From the NCBI GenBank assembly GCA_026874595.1, contig CM049318.1, forward strand, positions 24,263,456 to 24,327,455: a stretch of 64,000 bases of DNA, written 5' to 3'. Below are positions 36,873-50,149 of the stretch, piece by piece. The stretch's first letter is position 1, and every line of letters begins with the position of its first letter. This stretch comes from Sipunculus nudus. Taxonomy: Eukaryota; Annelida; Sipuncula; Golfingiida; Sipunculidae. The position numbers and the translations under genes were made by a program. A model generated the notes under the pieces. That model was not told the DNA's origin and made no database searches. It saw only the letters and a program-made list of their open reading frames with translations.

Positions 36873-39800
36873 TCAGAGTCTCTCCTTGACCACGACATTG
36901 AAAGGCCTTGGCAGTTTAAATAGTCCGAAAAATGTGATGGGGTCAAGGGTCGGGTTCGGGTTATCCGGGGAGAAGTGGAATTCGAACTCGTGGTATAGTC
37001 TTGCAAGGTACAAGAAGCACTCCGCCTTCACAAGAGTTTCACCGATACAAGCACGCCGACCTGCAAACAAGAAAATACAGGGACAGCACATTTTCCTTAA
37101 AGACAAGACAATAGACATACAATGCCTTATATTCTTCGTGACATATACTAAAATGTAGTTTTAAATTAATGAAATAACACCCCGGGCAGAATCGGACTCA
37201 AAAGAATTGGACCTACGACTCTGCTGGTTTTGGTTTGTGGGCAAACAGATCATAACCCCACAATGCACTGCGACTCCTAAATATACTGGAGGGGAAGATA
37301 TAAATGTACTCAAGACGTTGATGTAGTTCTATAAATTATGTTGAATAAGAATTGTTTCAAGGCAAACTACAGGATTACAGGAACATGGGTATTTTGTGCG
37401 ATGCGGTTGACTTAAAATAAGTAATATTGTGTATGTAGGGGGACATACCATGTACAGTACTAGATAATGTACAAACACTGCACGTGTTTAACTTAATATG
37501 CCTCTCACGTGATCAGCCCATGGCCGAACTCGCTCATATTGATCTATAGGGCCAAACCTCGGGGACACTGACCGGACACACGGATAATACTCTTGAACAG
37601 TCATTGCACTAGACCTTGACCACCCTCTGGACGTCCGTGATGTATTCGCTCATCTTAAGGGCACAGGAAGGTCAAGGTCAGTGTTATCATTAATTATAAT
37701 CTGGACCTAATGTGTGGTACTGGAAGCAGTCCAGTAATAACCAGACTGTATCATTAGATCAGTAAACTTACAACTTTAACTCTATAATTATATTGCTTTT
37801 CTAACAGCACCTTATATGTCTATACCTACATGTGTAAACCAATGCAACTGCTATTGATTTCAGTGGCGTCAATTTATCTTCAAGGGTTGGGGGGGGGGTA
37901 TAACTCGCAGGCTTGGGAGGGTAATCAAATTTGGAAAATCTCTTATTATAAACGGACACGCACAAATAAATATATGTGTTAAAAACATGTTCTCCAGACG
38001 GGATTAAGTCGATTAATAAAAGATATTATTTAAAAAACAATACTAGAAAAGCCTGTAGCGGGAAAAAATAATTCAAACATATTCGACAACGAAATCTAGC
38101 GGCAAGTCACACGAACCAAGAGTTTTGTAAAGGACGCTTTGTAACTAGAGACTTCAATTTTCTCACTTAATTGTCAACATTGTCTCAATGATTGCCAACA
38201 ATGGCGCATGTAACCCGTTTTATACAAGCTTGTAGATAAACATACCCTAACATCCATCAAAGAGGTGTTAAAGGTATTTATCCTAACAGAAATAACATCC
38301 AGTTCATTTATAGGTACGCATGGTTAGCTAGAAATCACATACATTATACAGTAAAGTTCAGTGAAAAGGTGACGTTAATGCAGCACCGTTTTCTTCCTTA
38401 ATGAAATGTGTGAAGGCCTAGTTAAAGACCGCTTAGATCATCACTGATATGTCGCAAGATGGTACATCTCTTCAGTCATACTTATTTTCTGAATTATCAT
38501 GAGGAATCCATACATGGGATAGTATTATTTAGCTGTTAGATACTGTCAACATATGTCCAACTTACCTCTGAGGTAAATGAAGGTAATTAAGCTATAGTGC
38601 ATTGGTTAATATTATCACAAAAAATTGGTGTAAAAACAGGCGGTCAGGGGTGGTGGAATTGAGTATACTGAACTGTAATCCATGAAGTTTTGGGAAGGGG
38701 ATGAGCATGGCCAATGGAAGATTTCATTAAAATGTGGTACTGTTCGGATAAAGAAGGGGATATAGTGTGAATGTTTTGTTTTGGATGAATTATGCGCTCT
38801 CATGACAGTAACCTCGCTAGACTGCGTAAAGAATATATAAAGTGTTATATTTGGATATCACAGGTAGAGGTAGGTAATGCAGAATGCCGGAAGTTTCGTG
38901 TGTTTTATACTCCGTGAATCATTCGGGATGCACGTATAACACAGACTGCGGTAGCGCCATTTCGGTCTTCCGACACCAGAGAGTCTACGACCAGCGTACT
39001 TGTTGTCAGAGTGCTGTTACGTCCTTGAACGAGAAATGAACGTTAAGGCTCTATGAGGATGCAAGTATTTTCGTAATTTTTTAGAACGCCTCATGGCCTA
39101 CTAGCACACTGTCACTTGACATAAACCAGACCAATCGTTAGTTTCTGTATACTTTCTAACAACACCTACCGCAAGCGATGAAAATTCCGTTTAACTCAGC
39201 ATCTTGGTAAATCCCTCTGCATGTTTGTTGAATTTACGACCGCATCGATACAAGCATGGCTTGCACGGATAATTTGAAGGCAGCCAACATGCACGCGATA
39301 GGAATTAATTACCATAGATATGGAGTTTGGATTTCGAGTTCACATGTATTTTCTTGTGTTAATTCATCATTCGTACCATAACGTTATAATTATGGGCTGT
39401 TTACCATGAAATGAATACAACAGGAGGGAAAAACATTATAATAACTAGATTATAGACAGAACCGCTTACCTATGCCGAATGAAATGATGTATTCAGTTTT
39501 CATTAATTTTCCGTCTTCGTTTATGAACCTTTCGGGTTTGAACTTCTTTGGTTCTGGGAAGATCTTAGGATCGTTGTGAGCGGCGTAGAGGTTTCCCAGG
39601 ATAAAAGCATTCTTCGGGATGTTGTATCCTTTCAGGGTTGTGTCTTTTATGGCGCTGTGTGGTACCGTGCTCGGGGTGGTGTTTCCTAGACGTAGACTCT
39701 CGTAAAACACAGCCTGGAGGTAGACCAGCTGACTCTTGTGCTGAAAACAAACGGGAAGAGAGAGAAAAAATTAATATTGACTGGATATATTAAAATACTT

Positions 39801-39894
39801 AGGCAATATTTAGAGAACTCTGTATTTTAACACACGGGGAAAAATGTCAGAAGAAGCATGTATTATATATATGTATCGAATAATGTAATAATGA

Positions 39895-39938
<44 letters not shown>

Positions 39939-42900
39939 CATGTTAAATGTGAGTAAATACACATCTATTACTTGAATATAGTTACATAAATGTATATATT
40001 CCCTCTTTGGGAAAACTTTCGGGCCGCATAAAATGCAGTTTATTGGTTTAATATGAACTATTGTCTGCATTCCACATAATGTGATTACACTTTTACAGTT
40101 AGGAAATGAAAAATTGCTCGTCCTTCTTTGTTCATTTTTTTTTTTATTAATTTCAGAGTAACCAATTTATGTCTTTGTTGTGGCCTGAGGATATCCATTG
40201 TTTCTAAATTTCGCACATTTTCTATTTTCCAGCTAATGTGTCGTTGTCAAAATATAGCAAACAGTTACATATCAATAGTAATAGAAAGATACAGGACCTG
40301 CTGTTATTCAGCACTGTAGGCATGATATATCATATGTAGAAATACTCCTTGTTGTATGTTCAAGGAAAATGTCAAAAAAGGTAATGAATCTTGGGAAAAA
40401 AGAAAGACAAGTATTCGTGGACGATTATAGAAGTAATGTCTGCATATTAACACACGTTTCTTGTTATAGCGGGGGTACCCGCTCTCCAACAGCTCTTAAG
40501 GTTTCCTAGAGTGGATTCGATCTTTTCAGTCTTTGGTTCATATAAGGATCTCGGAGGACAAGTCGCTCCCGTACAAACTCGCAACTCCTGAAAACCGATT
40601 TCGGCCAAAACTATATTTCGTCACAGGAAAAGTTTCCCTAGTCTGATATTATCCACTTGTAATGAACAATAAGACCTATTTAACCAAATAAATTTCACAA
40701 CTCGGATTTCCGGGAATTATTAAGATGCCGGCCCGTGGAGTAAGTTGAAACATAAACAAAATTGGATAGTGGTCGAGTAATTATATAAATGGTAGCTCTG
40801 GGAGCACCAATGCTTCCATAGTGGAATGTACCTTTTCCATTCCAGAGGCAGTGGCAACAGTAACTAACATTAAAAAAAACGTATCTCAGACAGTCAAAAC
40901 TCTTAATATAAGCGTGTGGTGCACGAAGCAAAAAACCCATCGCTCATTATCAGAAAAGCATCTCCGAATGGGAAGGGAGGACTTAAAGGGGCTGATAATA
41001 TTTTTTTCTGTCGTTTTCTTCTTTTTTGCGCCATTATTACAATACGGCTATTTACCAAAACTGAACTCAAGTCAGAGTTACAGTCGTAGTTTACAGATTT
41101 GGGACTCAAATTCATATCGACTATGATTTAATGTAAAAAGACGTGACGGAAGAAGGCTTACCTTGTGAAAGATTGGATAAGTGCACACCTTAAGTCAGTA
41201 TTCGGCGATTTTAGTGCTGATTAAAATAAGCAGTGAAATTAATTTAAGGGGCGGATTTTGCCCCCCCCCCCCCCCATTCCCTCTTATTCTACTTATTAAA
41301 ATCAGTATTATAGAAAATGACACGATTAATACTGAGAAGAGTACCAAAAACTACTTCCAGTTCAGATTATTACAGCTTTTTACAGAATTTGAAGGAGTAT
41401 CTTTACCGTACTGTCTCCGCCAATCTGCCTCTCTAATCCCCCCTCCGTCACACACATTAAAACACAGACACACATCTGTTCTTAAATTCTGTATGCGTGA
41501 CTATAGAGGATTTGTTTTTAATATAAAGTTAGGATGATGTACTTACCTTCATGGTAGGCTTTTCTGACCTTCCGACAACTTCGTCGAGTTCATCGTGGAC
41601 CTTTTTCTGCATGTCAGGATTATACATAAGGAAGAGGATAACCCACATTATGAGTCCCGTGGTGGTCTCCGTGGCGTCGGGCAGGAACAGCAGGATGGTG
41701 GATAGGATTCTCTCCTGGTCTTTCTTAGAGCGATTCATGACGTAATAGTCCATGACGTCGCGGGGATTCTCAGGGTCTAGGGTTTTCCGGTGGTTCTCAT
41801 ATTCTTCCCTCATGACTTTTTTACCAAGTCCAAGAGCGGTCTCAGCTTCTTTCAAGATATCTTTGAAGACGATCTTGCTCAGCCACGCCGGTATCATCTC
41901 CATAACAAACGCATACTCCTCAGACTCGAGTCCGTTTATCCGGCCAAATAGATTCGCCAATTCTTGTGTTTTTGGATCTTCTTGGGTCAGATCAGCGCCG
42001 TAAATCATTGACGTCATCATCACGGTCATAGTGCGCATGACGACTACAGCCGGGTCAAAAGGTTTGCCTGATTTTTGTTTTATTATCTGGATCGATCGCT
42101 CGATTTCGGTATCCATCTTTTCTAGCCATTTCTCGGACAGGATACCATGGTTTCGGAAGCCCATGGTTGCGATCTTCTTGTTGGGTTTGAACTCTTTGTC
42201 GTACGCACCAAACAGCATATCTGGAGAAATATTGTACTATTGTGCAATTTTATATACACATGTCACGAACAGTGTAAACAACATAATTAGAACCATTATA
42301 TGTACAGTTATATATCTTAAATAATTTTATTATCACTTGCTTTCTCGTTATTTAGCTATGAAATGGCCAAAATAAAAAAAAAGTACGGTTCTCAGGAACT
42401 TTTTTTCAGAAATCAAGCGAGCGGGCGGTTTTTTTATTTTTCATTTTTTGGTATGCTTCGGTATGCATGATAACAGATTTATTTTGCTAAACAAGTAAAA
42501 GCACTACAGGACAAAGGAAATTGTATGATTTTATTTTATTGAGGGAAATGTCCGAGCGGCTGCAGCTCAAAATTGGTAAGTTTCTAATGAAGATCTAAAA
42601 AAAAATGTTTGATGCCGGGGTTCAAAATTGAATCATACTTTTTTTTTTAGGCCTAAACCCCAATATATAAAAATATAAGTTGACATGTTCCTTTAAGTCG
42701 AAATTGACTTAAAAAAAGTCATCTTCCGTGTTTCCTATGACAATAAACATGTTTTTTTTATTTTTACTTTTACCTATTTGATGCTTTGAATCTATTTTTA
42801 TACCATCCTGTTAGGCCAGTCTCTCATCAACCTATTTGTTGTGCCGGCCGACTTTTCTTTAAAGGCTCGAAAAAATCTTCAAGTCTCTCCGGCTGGGGAG

Positions 42901-44358
42901 CGTATGCACACCCGTCGAAATCTTGTAGCCCTCAGCAGATTTTTCCGATCATTTTGGTCACTTGTATCGTCCTCTGAATTGCTATTATCGTTATAAAAGA
43001 TATCGGCCGATTTTTTTTCGGTTCTGTCATCATATATCAATGCCTAAATTTCCGAATGGATAAAAATCGGCCGGATAATCTTTTTGAAGCCAGTTTTTCA
43101 TTCCAGATAAAAATAAAAATCTGGCACCATTATCATATCTACCTTTTATACAGATTTTATACCACGGCTCTAGATGTGGATTTAGAATGTTGTTTAGAAC
43201 TCACCATCTTCATATTTGATGATTCGGTGGACCATCAGATCTGGTCTGTCGTTAAAGTCCTCCCCTCGCTTGACGAAGGCTTCCTTTATGACGTCGTAAC
43301 TGTTCAATATGACCATCAACCTGAAGACAAGCGTGTATATACGTTAAACGACCCGAATACACGATTTTTTCACACATATATCATTGTAAAGATTTTGTAA
43401 CTTTAAATGACAACATTGTAGTTTTTGTGAAATTGTTAATACAATCACAAAAAGGTCGGATGATATGATATACATGATATACTCGATAAATCATGATATG
43501 GCGATCTTCATATCGAGTATTATGACATTGTTTCTTTATTTGTAGATATGTTATCAAACGTGATTTAGACATATGAATATTAAAAATAAGTTTTCTGATA
43601 CCAATGTACAGACATTTGAATGGGCTTTGATTATTGACAGATTGAAAGCGCATGTAAACTGCTACCGTATCTTTATAGACACGCTTATAGTTGTGTAGTA
43701 AAATGTTCATGAAGGTTCGATAGATGTTATGAACAAATATTCGCTCCAGGAAATTTACAGATTAATTTCTGTTGATTTAATTGTTGGTACCAAAGATATT
43801 ACCAAACAGAAAATAAGAGAAAACACACTGATTTCCTGTTAATTGATACTTAGCATATACAATTTTGCCTTTCATTTGTATGATTTACGCGTTTAATGTG
43901 TTTGTGTTGTCAACAAGTGTGATGGTAAATGCGTATATTTATAGACTAGCATGCGGGTAGAAAATTGTATAATATAAAATGTTTTATATTTTGTCATACA
44001 GAAGAGCTAAAAAACAAGTTTACACTATAAAAAGGAAAACATCACAGTAAACATCGCACTGTATTGCAATTCAAAAATCGTAGCCCAGTCCTATTCGTAC
44101 TCACATATAACCGGCATAAAACGACACCACGTCCCCGTACTTTTGGCCCCAACGATACCCATCCTCATGGAGCTCTTTGCTAAGTGACAGGAGGGACCCG
44201 ATAATGGGGAATCCCCTTGGTCCAGGTGGAAGGTTCCTCTTCCGGGTCGACAGAGAGTAAACGACCCACAGTCCGACAGCTCCGATGAGAAGAGCGGCTG
44301 GAGTGTTAATTTCCGTCATGCCCAGACTGATGGCAATCGAGCCCAGAGCAGTAGCCAT
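36873..44358 (-). CDS. Cytochrome P450, CYP2 clan (gene B), complete, 500 aa
   Basis: Five coding exons: 44105-44358, 43205-43320, 41547-42220, 39470-39740, 36873-37060 (254, 116, 674, 271 and 188 nt), total 1503 nt; all junctions GT-AG with phases 2, 1, 0, 1. Likely an ER monooxygenase: membrane anchor about residues 21-36, hinge PPGPRG 44-49, I-helix DATETT 305-310 (Thr309 expected to assist O2 activation), K-helix ESLR 362-365, PERF 417-420, haem loop FGIGRRACIG 436-445 with Cys443. The 500-aa length is typical of CYP2-type enzymes. The start is the first ATG before the hydrophobic anchor; an acceptor-like 'tttatttcag' at 44381 implies an untranslated first exon. Closest relative in the window is gene A. 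Substrate cannot be assigned. Confidence 0.95.
37185..37420 (+). repeat. Dispersed intronic repeat family R2, gene B copy
   Basis: Begins 'ggcagaatcggactcaaaag' and matches 24930-25160 (same strand) and 3031-3235 (inverted). It lies in intron 4 of gene B. Confidence 0.6.
37978..38403 (+). repeat. Recent dispersed repeat family R3, copy 2, inside intron 4 of gene B
   Basis: Nearly identical to 34252-34682. It is absent from the equivalent intron of gene A, so it inserted after the A/B duplication or was lost from A. Confidence 0.8.
39896..39937. repeat. (TA)n microsatellite
   Basis: About 42 bp of TA in intron 3 of gene B. Confidence 0.9.
42365..42653. mobile_element. MITE with GGCC ends, copy 1 (intron 2 of gene B)
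   Basis: Starts 'ggccaaaataaaaaaaaagt' and ends 'atacttttttttttaggcc'. The interior 'aatgtccgagcggctgcagc' is shared with the copy at 51490-51827. The right TIR is shorter here. No coding capacity. Confidence 0.65.
42940..43080 (+). repeat. Dispersed repeat (cgtcctctg.attgct family)
   Basis: 'tttggtcacttgtatcgtcc' followed by 'ggccgattttttt' is shared with 60821-60960 (same strand) and 53224-53300 (inverted). Confidence 0.5.
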
Positions 44359-44380
44359 GTCTCTTCTTGTAGATAACGAC

Positions 44381-45035
44381 CTGAAATAAACAAAACATAT
44401 ACAGTAGCAACTCCCTTATAGAAACATCTTTGAGAACATTAAATGTACCCTTTTCCGGGGTGTATTATTGACATGTTAGGGGGATAATCCATCGCCGGAA
44501 AGTGTTATGGCCATTTCTAACGAAAGCCATCCATTGGCAGATTGCCGTCTCAACTGCGTTCAAATCTGTACTTACCAAATACCTGAACCTAAAAAAGGTA
44601 TAACATCCGAAAAAAAATACAATACGACATAATAACACCCTATAAATTGGTCCAGTCTTCCCTGGTTATAAAGTTCACATAGTAAGAAGAAGTGTTTTGA
44701 TTTCATAGCAGCATGGACATATAGGATTTTCAGTACAGTTGATTTTGAATAGATGCGATCTTAGTGAGCTACAACCTAGTCTCATCCTAGTGTGGTAGGC
44801 CCTATTTCTGTGCCGGCCTGCTACTTACGATATTGCTGAATAATATTGGTGGCCTCTGTATTCTTGATTTCAACTTTTTTTTTCTTTAAAACTCAGGATT
44901 ACAGGACTGTTTCTTGTTTGTTCATTTAAAAAAAAAAATTCCTCAGTATCATTGTGAATAATAAAAAGGAATTTTGTCTCGGCTTGTGCGAACTGCTGGA
45001 GGTTCTATTTCTATTTAGCAAAGCCTATACTGAAG
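44381..45035. other. Region upstream of gene B
   Basis: Expected to hold the leader exon and promoter of gene B. No TATA box or recognised element can be named with confidence. Confidence 0.35.
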
Positions 45036-45040
45036 CGATC

Positions 45041-45417
45041 TTAATAGTCAATTCCCTTACTTGCTTCGTCACATATATAGTTAGTATGATCCATCCAGTT
45101 ACCAGGTTCGTTAAGTTTCACTCCCAAGTGTTTGTGTTGACTAACTGACAACAGTGGTTGGCTAAATATAGCAAGAGATGGAGCTGTTACATTTCTCCTG
45201 CTACATTTCTGTTTGATCTGGATTGAATTTGACTTGCCATTCTTCAGCCCATCTTTCAATATATTTCAAACAATTATTCATATTTTCTGACATATTGTTT
45301 TCGACGCCTCCCACTACTCAGAATGACGCATCATCAGCAAACAATGTTATATTTGTGTTTACACAATCTACCAAGTCATATATATATACTAGAAAAAAGT
45401 CAAAGTAATGGCCCTAC

Positions 45418-45459
<42 letters not shown>

Positions 45460-45574
45460 TAGAGAAAAAAGTCAAAGTAATGGCCCTACTTTTATATATA
45501 AACTAGAAAAAAGTCAAAGTGATGGCCCTACATTTATATATATACTAGAAAAAAAGTCAAAGGAATGGCCCTAC

Positions 45575-45605
<31 letters not shown>

Positions 45606-45814
45606 CTAGAGAAAAAAAAGTCAAAGTAATGGCCCTACTTTTATATATATACTAGCAAAAAAAGTCAAAGTAATGGCCCTACATTTATATATATACTAGA
45701 AAAAAGTCAAAGTAATGGCCCTGCATTTATATATATACTAGAAAAAAAGTCAAAGTAATGGCTCTACATTTATATATATAGTAGAAAAAAAAGTCAAAGT
45801 AATGTCCCTACATT

Positions 45815-45865
<51 letters not shown>

Positions 45866-45937
45866 TAGAAAAAAAGTCAAAGTAATGGCCCTACATTTAT
45901 ATATATACTAGAAAAAAAGTCAAAGTAATGGCCCTAC

Positions 45938-45975
<38 letters not shown>

Positions 45976-46178
45976 TAGAGAAAAAAAGTCAAAGTAATGG
46001 CTTTACTTTTATATATATACTAGAAAAAAAAGTCAAAGTAATGGCCCTACATTTATATATTCTAGAAAAAAGTCAAAGTAATGGCCCTACATTTATATAT
46101 ATACTAGAAAAAAAGTCAAAGTAATGGCTCTACATTTATATATATAGTAGAAAAAAGTCAAAGTAATGGCCCTACATT

Positions 46179-46225
<47 letters not shown>

Positions 46226-46300
46226 TAGAAAAAAGTCAAAGTAATGGCCCTAGTATCGATCCCTGTGGCCCCCTGTGGTTACATAGTAAAAAATTAGGCC
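45041..46300 (-). pseudogene. LINE reverse transcriptase fragment split by a minisatellite
   Basis: On the minus strand, sequence at 46268-46243 encodes PQGSILGPL, the conserved segment before the catalytic centre of non-LTR reverse transcriptases. After the repeat array, the same frame type resumes with DLVDC, then FADDAS (45341-45330; the catalytic YADD/FADD box), a tryptophan-containing WAEEWQVKFNPDQTE segment, and HKHLGVKLNEP near 45110-45150. This is the order expected in jockey/CR1-type elements. In-frame stops and frameshifts show that it is inactive. Endonuclease and 5' parts are not seen. Confidence 0.75.
45385..46254. repeat. Minisatellite, 17 copies of a 40-45 bp unit with expanding (TA)n
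   Basis: The core 'gtcaaagtaatggccctaca' followed by 'tttatatatatactagaaaa' occurs about 17 times, with (TA)n inserts of various lengths. Read on the minus strand, the unit starts 'ctagggccattactttgact', which continues the LGPLL codons of the flanking reverse transcriptase. The array therefore seems to be an expansion of that coding segment. Confidence 0.9.
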
Positions 46301-49300
46301 TAGTAAATAATTTATCCTTTATGTCCTGTTCCAATGTAGTCAAAAGTTCTCTTGATCATCTCATATAAACCAAGCCTTGCTTTACTTGGTACTTAGAAGT
46401 ACAAAAACAACGACGGTCCACTTGCCGGCCAGCGCCTGAAGAACCACATAAACATGTCTATTTAAATCCTCCAGTCAAGGGCCAAGGCCAACTGACCATG
46501 AAACGTTTGAACTGTCCTTGCATTCATTGTAAAGAGAAACAATTTATGGTAAAAATGTTATGTTCTTTATGCTTCGTGAAGATTAAGTTATTAATTTGCA
46601 ATATGTAATTTGTCCTTGGCCTATCAGATTCTCCATGAAAACTCACTGTGGTCCTCCCGTATTACCAAACACAGTTATGGACTTATTTATGTTACTTGTA
46701 GGTTTGCATTCTAATTATAAGCTTACATTTTAAATGCCAAAGGTAAAACTGGTACGTAATGTTAGTTTCAAAATTTCTAAGAAAATACTTGGGACAGTAA
46801 ATTCAATGCATATCTCCGCTTATGGGTTTCCACTATGTGTTTATGTTCAGATTTTTCCCCAAAATAGATATTGTTACTTTTTTTCATATTTAAATCATTA
46901 ATACATATCCTATAGCTTTTTTTTTATTTCAGGTGCATATATTGTTCAGTTTTATTCTAGAAAAACTTTACACAATCAATAACCACCCGGTTAAACTCAC
47001 AGACACACTTATTGGACATAATATATCTTAAAGCAAAAAATCAATGAATCATACAGCCAAAATAATCGATGATTCATGCTTGCTCTTACAATGGAATCTT
47101 TTATTTTAATATAGAAATAGAATATTTTAATATTAAATAGAAATATACTACCTTCTCCAAAATGATATGCATAATTAAGAGATTATTAAGATTATGAGGA
47201 TAAATGCTAATATTAAATTATCTATCTCCCATGAGAAGGTAATATATAGGCAAAGCATGACTGAATAAATGAAAGACTATATATAACACCCTCGCACATT
47301 TACACTGAAAGGGCGAAAAGCCAGAAGTAAACTAAACCATAACATTATAGCACTGATTAAATTATACTTCTCCGGAGATGCGTGCAACAATAATGACCAC
47401 CGAGTCCGTTTCAATACACGACAAGGGACCCGTGGGTCACGTCGCTCAACTGAAAGTGATAATAAGAATATTTATTTATAATGTCAAGACCAAACTCAAT
47501 TCTTGATTCGGACCAGTCAAAACCCTGATAAGGATCTAGTCCAGCCTATATACTGATTTAGACTGCGATTTGACGTAATGCCGAAAATGCTTTCTACCGG
47601 GTGAATTTAAACCTCATGACCCCAAAATGAAAAGGGTTCTTCCATTATTAGTGGGCCATATATAAATCAAGTTTGAAACCGCCCGTATGCAAAAAAAACT
47701 GACTAACTAAACCTAATATAGTCCACGTATTTGCTTAATCTCCGTCTGGCTAAAACAAGATTATCAGTGTAGTCTAAACGGTATGCAAAAAGGAGGACTA
47801 AAGAAGGATTAGCCAGACCAAGCACTAACCCCTTAAACCTGGTACTAAACCCAATATATGAATATTAATGAAGCAGGTCAGCAGGGTCACTATGGGGATT
47901 CCCCACAGAAAACAACAGTTAAGAGCAATTTGACTGCTCTCTTTTGCTGTACAGTGAATGTTAGGGCTTATGACTGTGTAGTATTTGTGAAACCAATCCT
48001 ATAAAACCTTCTACAACTGATAGGTCGGTTAAAACGTGTAAAATGAGCTTGTTTAGTTTAAACTTTCAGCCATGCTGAGCTATTGTGATGGGTCTTTGAT
48101 CATTACAAGCCCGGATTTTTTATATTTTTTCTAAGGGGGGATGTCAAGGAGGCTGTCAAGGCATAGACTAAATATATAAGTGAAACAAATACACAGTAAA
48201 TATACATATATTATATGCATATAATTTATGTATTATGGTTAGGCACATGTGTGAAATCTGGAGACACCCCCTCCCCCCAATATAAAATGTTGGTGATTTA
48301 GAAGGCAGTTAACTACATTTTCCGGCTTCCCAGCGTCAAACTGAAGAGCTTTAACAGTGGGGACTTTCGGAGCCAACATCAACAAAAAATTTAAATCGAT
48401 ATACAGGTTTAACATATGACTAGATATTGGCCTTGCGTTACACATGGATTCCAAATTCTGCATGGTTTATTCAAGCCATACAGGAATTGTTCCCTCTGAT
48501 TTTAGTGATATTAAGTAATTATACTTAAAGATATTAACATGAATTAATGAACCCCACATCTTATAATGACAGTAAGCACAAAGTGAAATAAGCCTCTAAA
48601 AATGCCGAGGCCAGATATAAACTATACTAGGATTTAAAATACTTAAAATTAAATATTGTGTAAATGTTTGGTAAATAATGCATTTTAGGGTATTCGGAGC
48701 AATATTGTGCATAATTCAGAAGTCGGATAAAAAAATGTTTTTTGCCGGTAGAAGGGAAGGGGTGTCCTTAACCCCCAAAACTCTCTCGGGACTGAACTTA
48801 GTTCAGTATCTTTCGGTCAATTAACTGGACACACGATACTGACCCAGAAAGATCTTCGTAAACATCATGACAGTTCCTGCAGAAATCTAGCAAACTTAAT
48901 ATTAGCTCTTTGAACATCTTGAAAATTAGATTTTTATGTTTCACAGGTTTTATGTTTCACCAAAATCAGTCAATTTAGAGCATTAAATGATGAAACTAAG
49001 CTCCAGTTTCCCAATCAAATGAAGCAAAGATTGATTCGAAATTTACTGCGCTTATTAATGTTTATAGCTCGCCCTACTTTGTTTGAATGTTGGTGCATCT
49101 AAATGTTGAATGGTTTATCAGGAAAGTCAATATTGGTATTGAAACTGGGATCTGACTTTTATGTAACAGTAAACTCTGCACTCTTACATGTGACTTGTCT
49201 TTACTTTATATAGAATGAGTCTCTCTGTCAGATCTGTAATCCCTTTCAGTATGGAAATATTTAGGCCAAATACAATTCTTGAAAAGTCTGCAAAATTTAG

Positions 49301-49503
49301 GTATCACTCTAATCAGTCAATTTTGAATGAAAATCCAAAATCCAGCTGCAATCCCTGAATAAAAATAATAATGCACGGAAACCCTTGAAAACTGCATATT
49401 TAATTTCTTTAAATCTCTCTGTGATTTTGAGACTGACATCCCAGAGTCATGTGAGAGTTTTACCTCTGAACAAGTATGATATTTCACTAAAAATGGTCCA
49501 TAA

Positions 49504-49534
<31 letters not shown>

Positions 49535-50145
49535 AAACAAACAACTCTAACATCTCAGTAAATAATGTATAATAATTGATAAAAACGTGCTATATATGTT
49601 ACCCATGAATATTTTTAAACACTGAAAAGTGCTGTAGTAGCACCACCTTTTTTTCATACATATGTATGTTTGCAGAATCGATGGCTAGGCTGACATTTAG
49701 CATTCACCGAATTTTTATCAGATACTTTGCATTTTACTATCACAATAAAATAATGTACTTCTATCAAACATACGTTCAAATGATTTTGCAAAGTATTAGT
49801 CCAAAGATGTCTTTTCAAAATAGGACTATCGTTGATGAATTTTTAGTGCAAAAGGTCTGTATTGAGTAATATTTATACAGTAGCGCGAATTTATCAGTTC
49901 ACAAGGATTGTTTCGAAATTTGTATTTTATGTAGATCTTACATTAATTCATTTTATGACCATGGGGTTGTGGGGGTTTGGGGGGAGCGGCACCTTAACTT
50001 TTTTGTAGGCTATCTTAATGGTTATTGTAAGACTTGTAAATATCATGCCGTCATAGTCCGTCATATCATAGTCCGTCTTTGAGCATACGGTCTAAAGTTG
50101 GTCTGCAGATTAAACTGAGACTAACCATTAGTCGGCCTTTTTGCA
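46301..50145. other. Long non-coding region, no gene recognised
   Basis: AT-rich, with scattered short repeats such as 'ctcatgaccccaaaatg' at 47613 (related to the 50.2-50.8 kb array) and a poly(A)-rich stretch at 49507-49540. No conserved coding frame on either strand. Confidence 0.45.
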
Positions 50146-50149
50146 TACG

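Larger units (their letters stand above)
36050..39740 (-). repeat. Right arm of the inverted duplication (gene B 3' end plus flank)
   Basis: Partner of 842-4080. Additions not found in the left arm include a (TA)n tract at 36562-36619, a direct duplication of about 54 bp at 36690-36795 ('gatataatgtatcgaaacag' and 'gatataatgtatcaaaacag'), and the R3 insertion at 37978-38403. Confidence 0.8.

Noticed and set aside
45323-45655. 110-codon ORF rich in Tyr and Ile on the plus strand
   Set aside because: It translates the minisatellite and TA tracts; the meaningful coding trace is on the minus strand (LINE).
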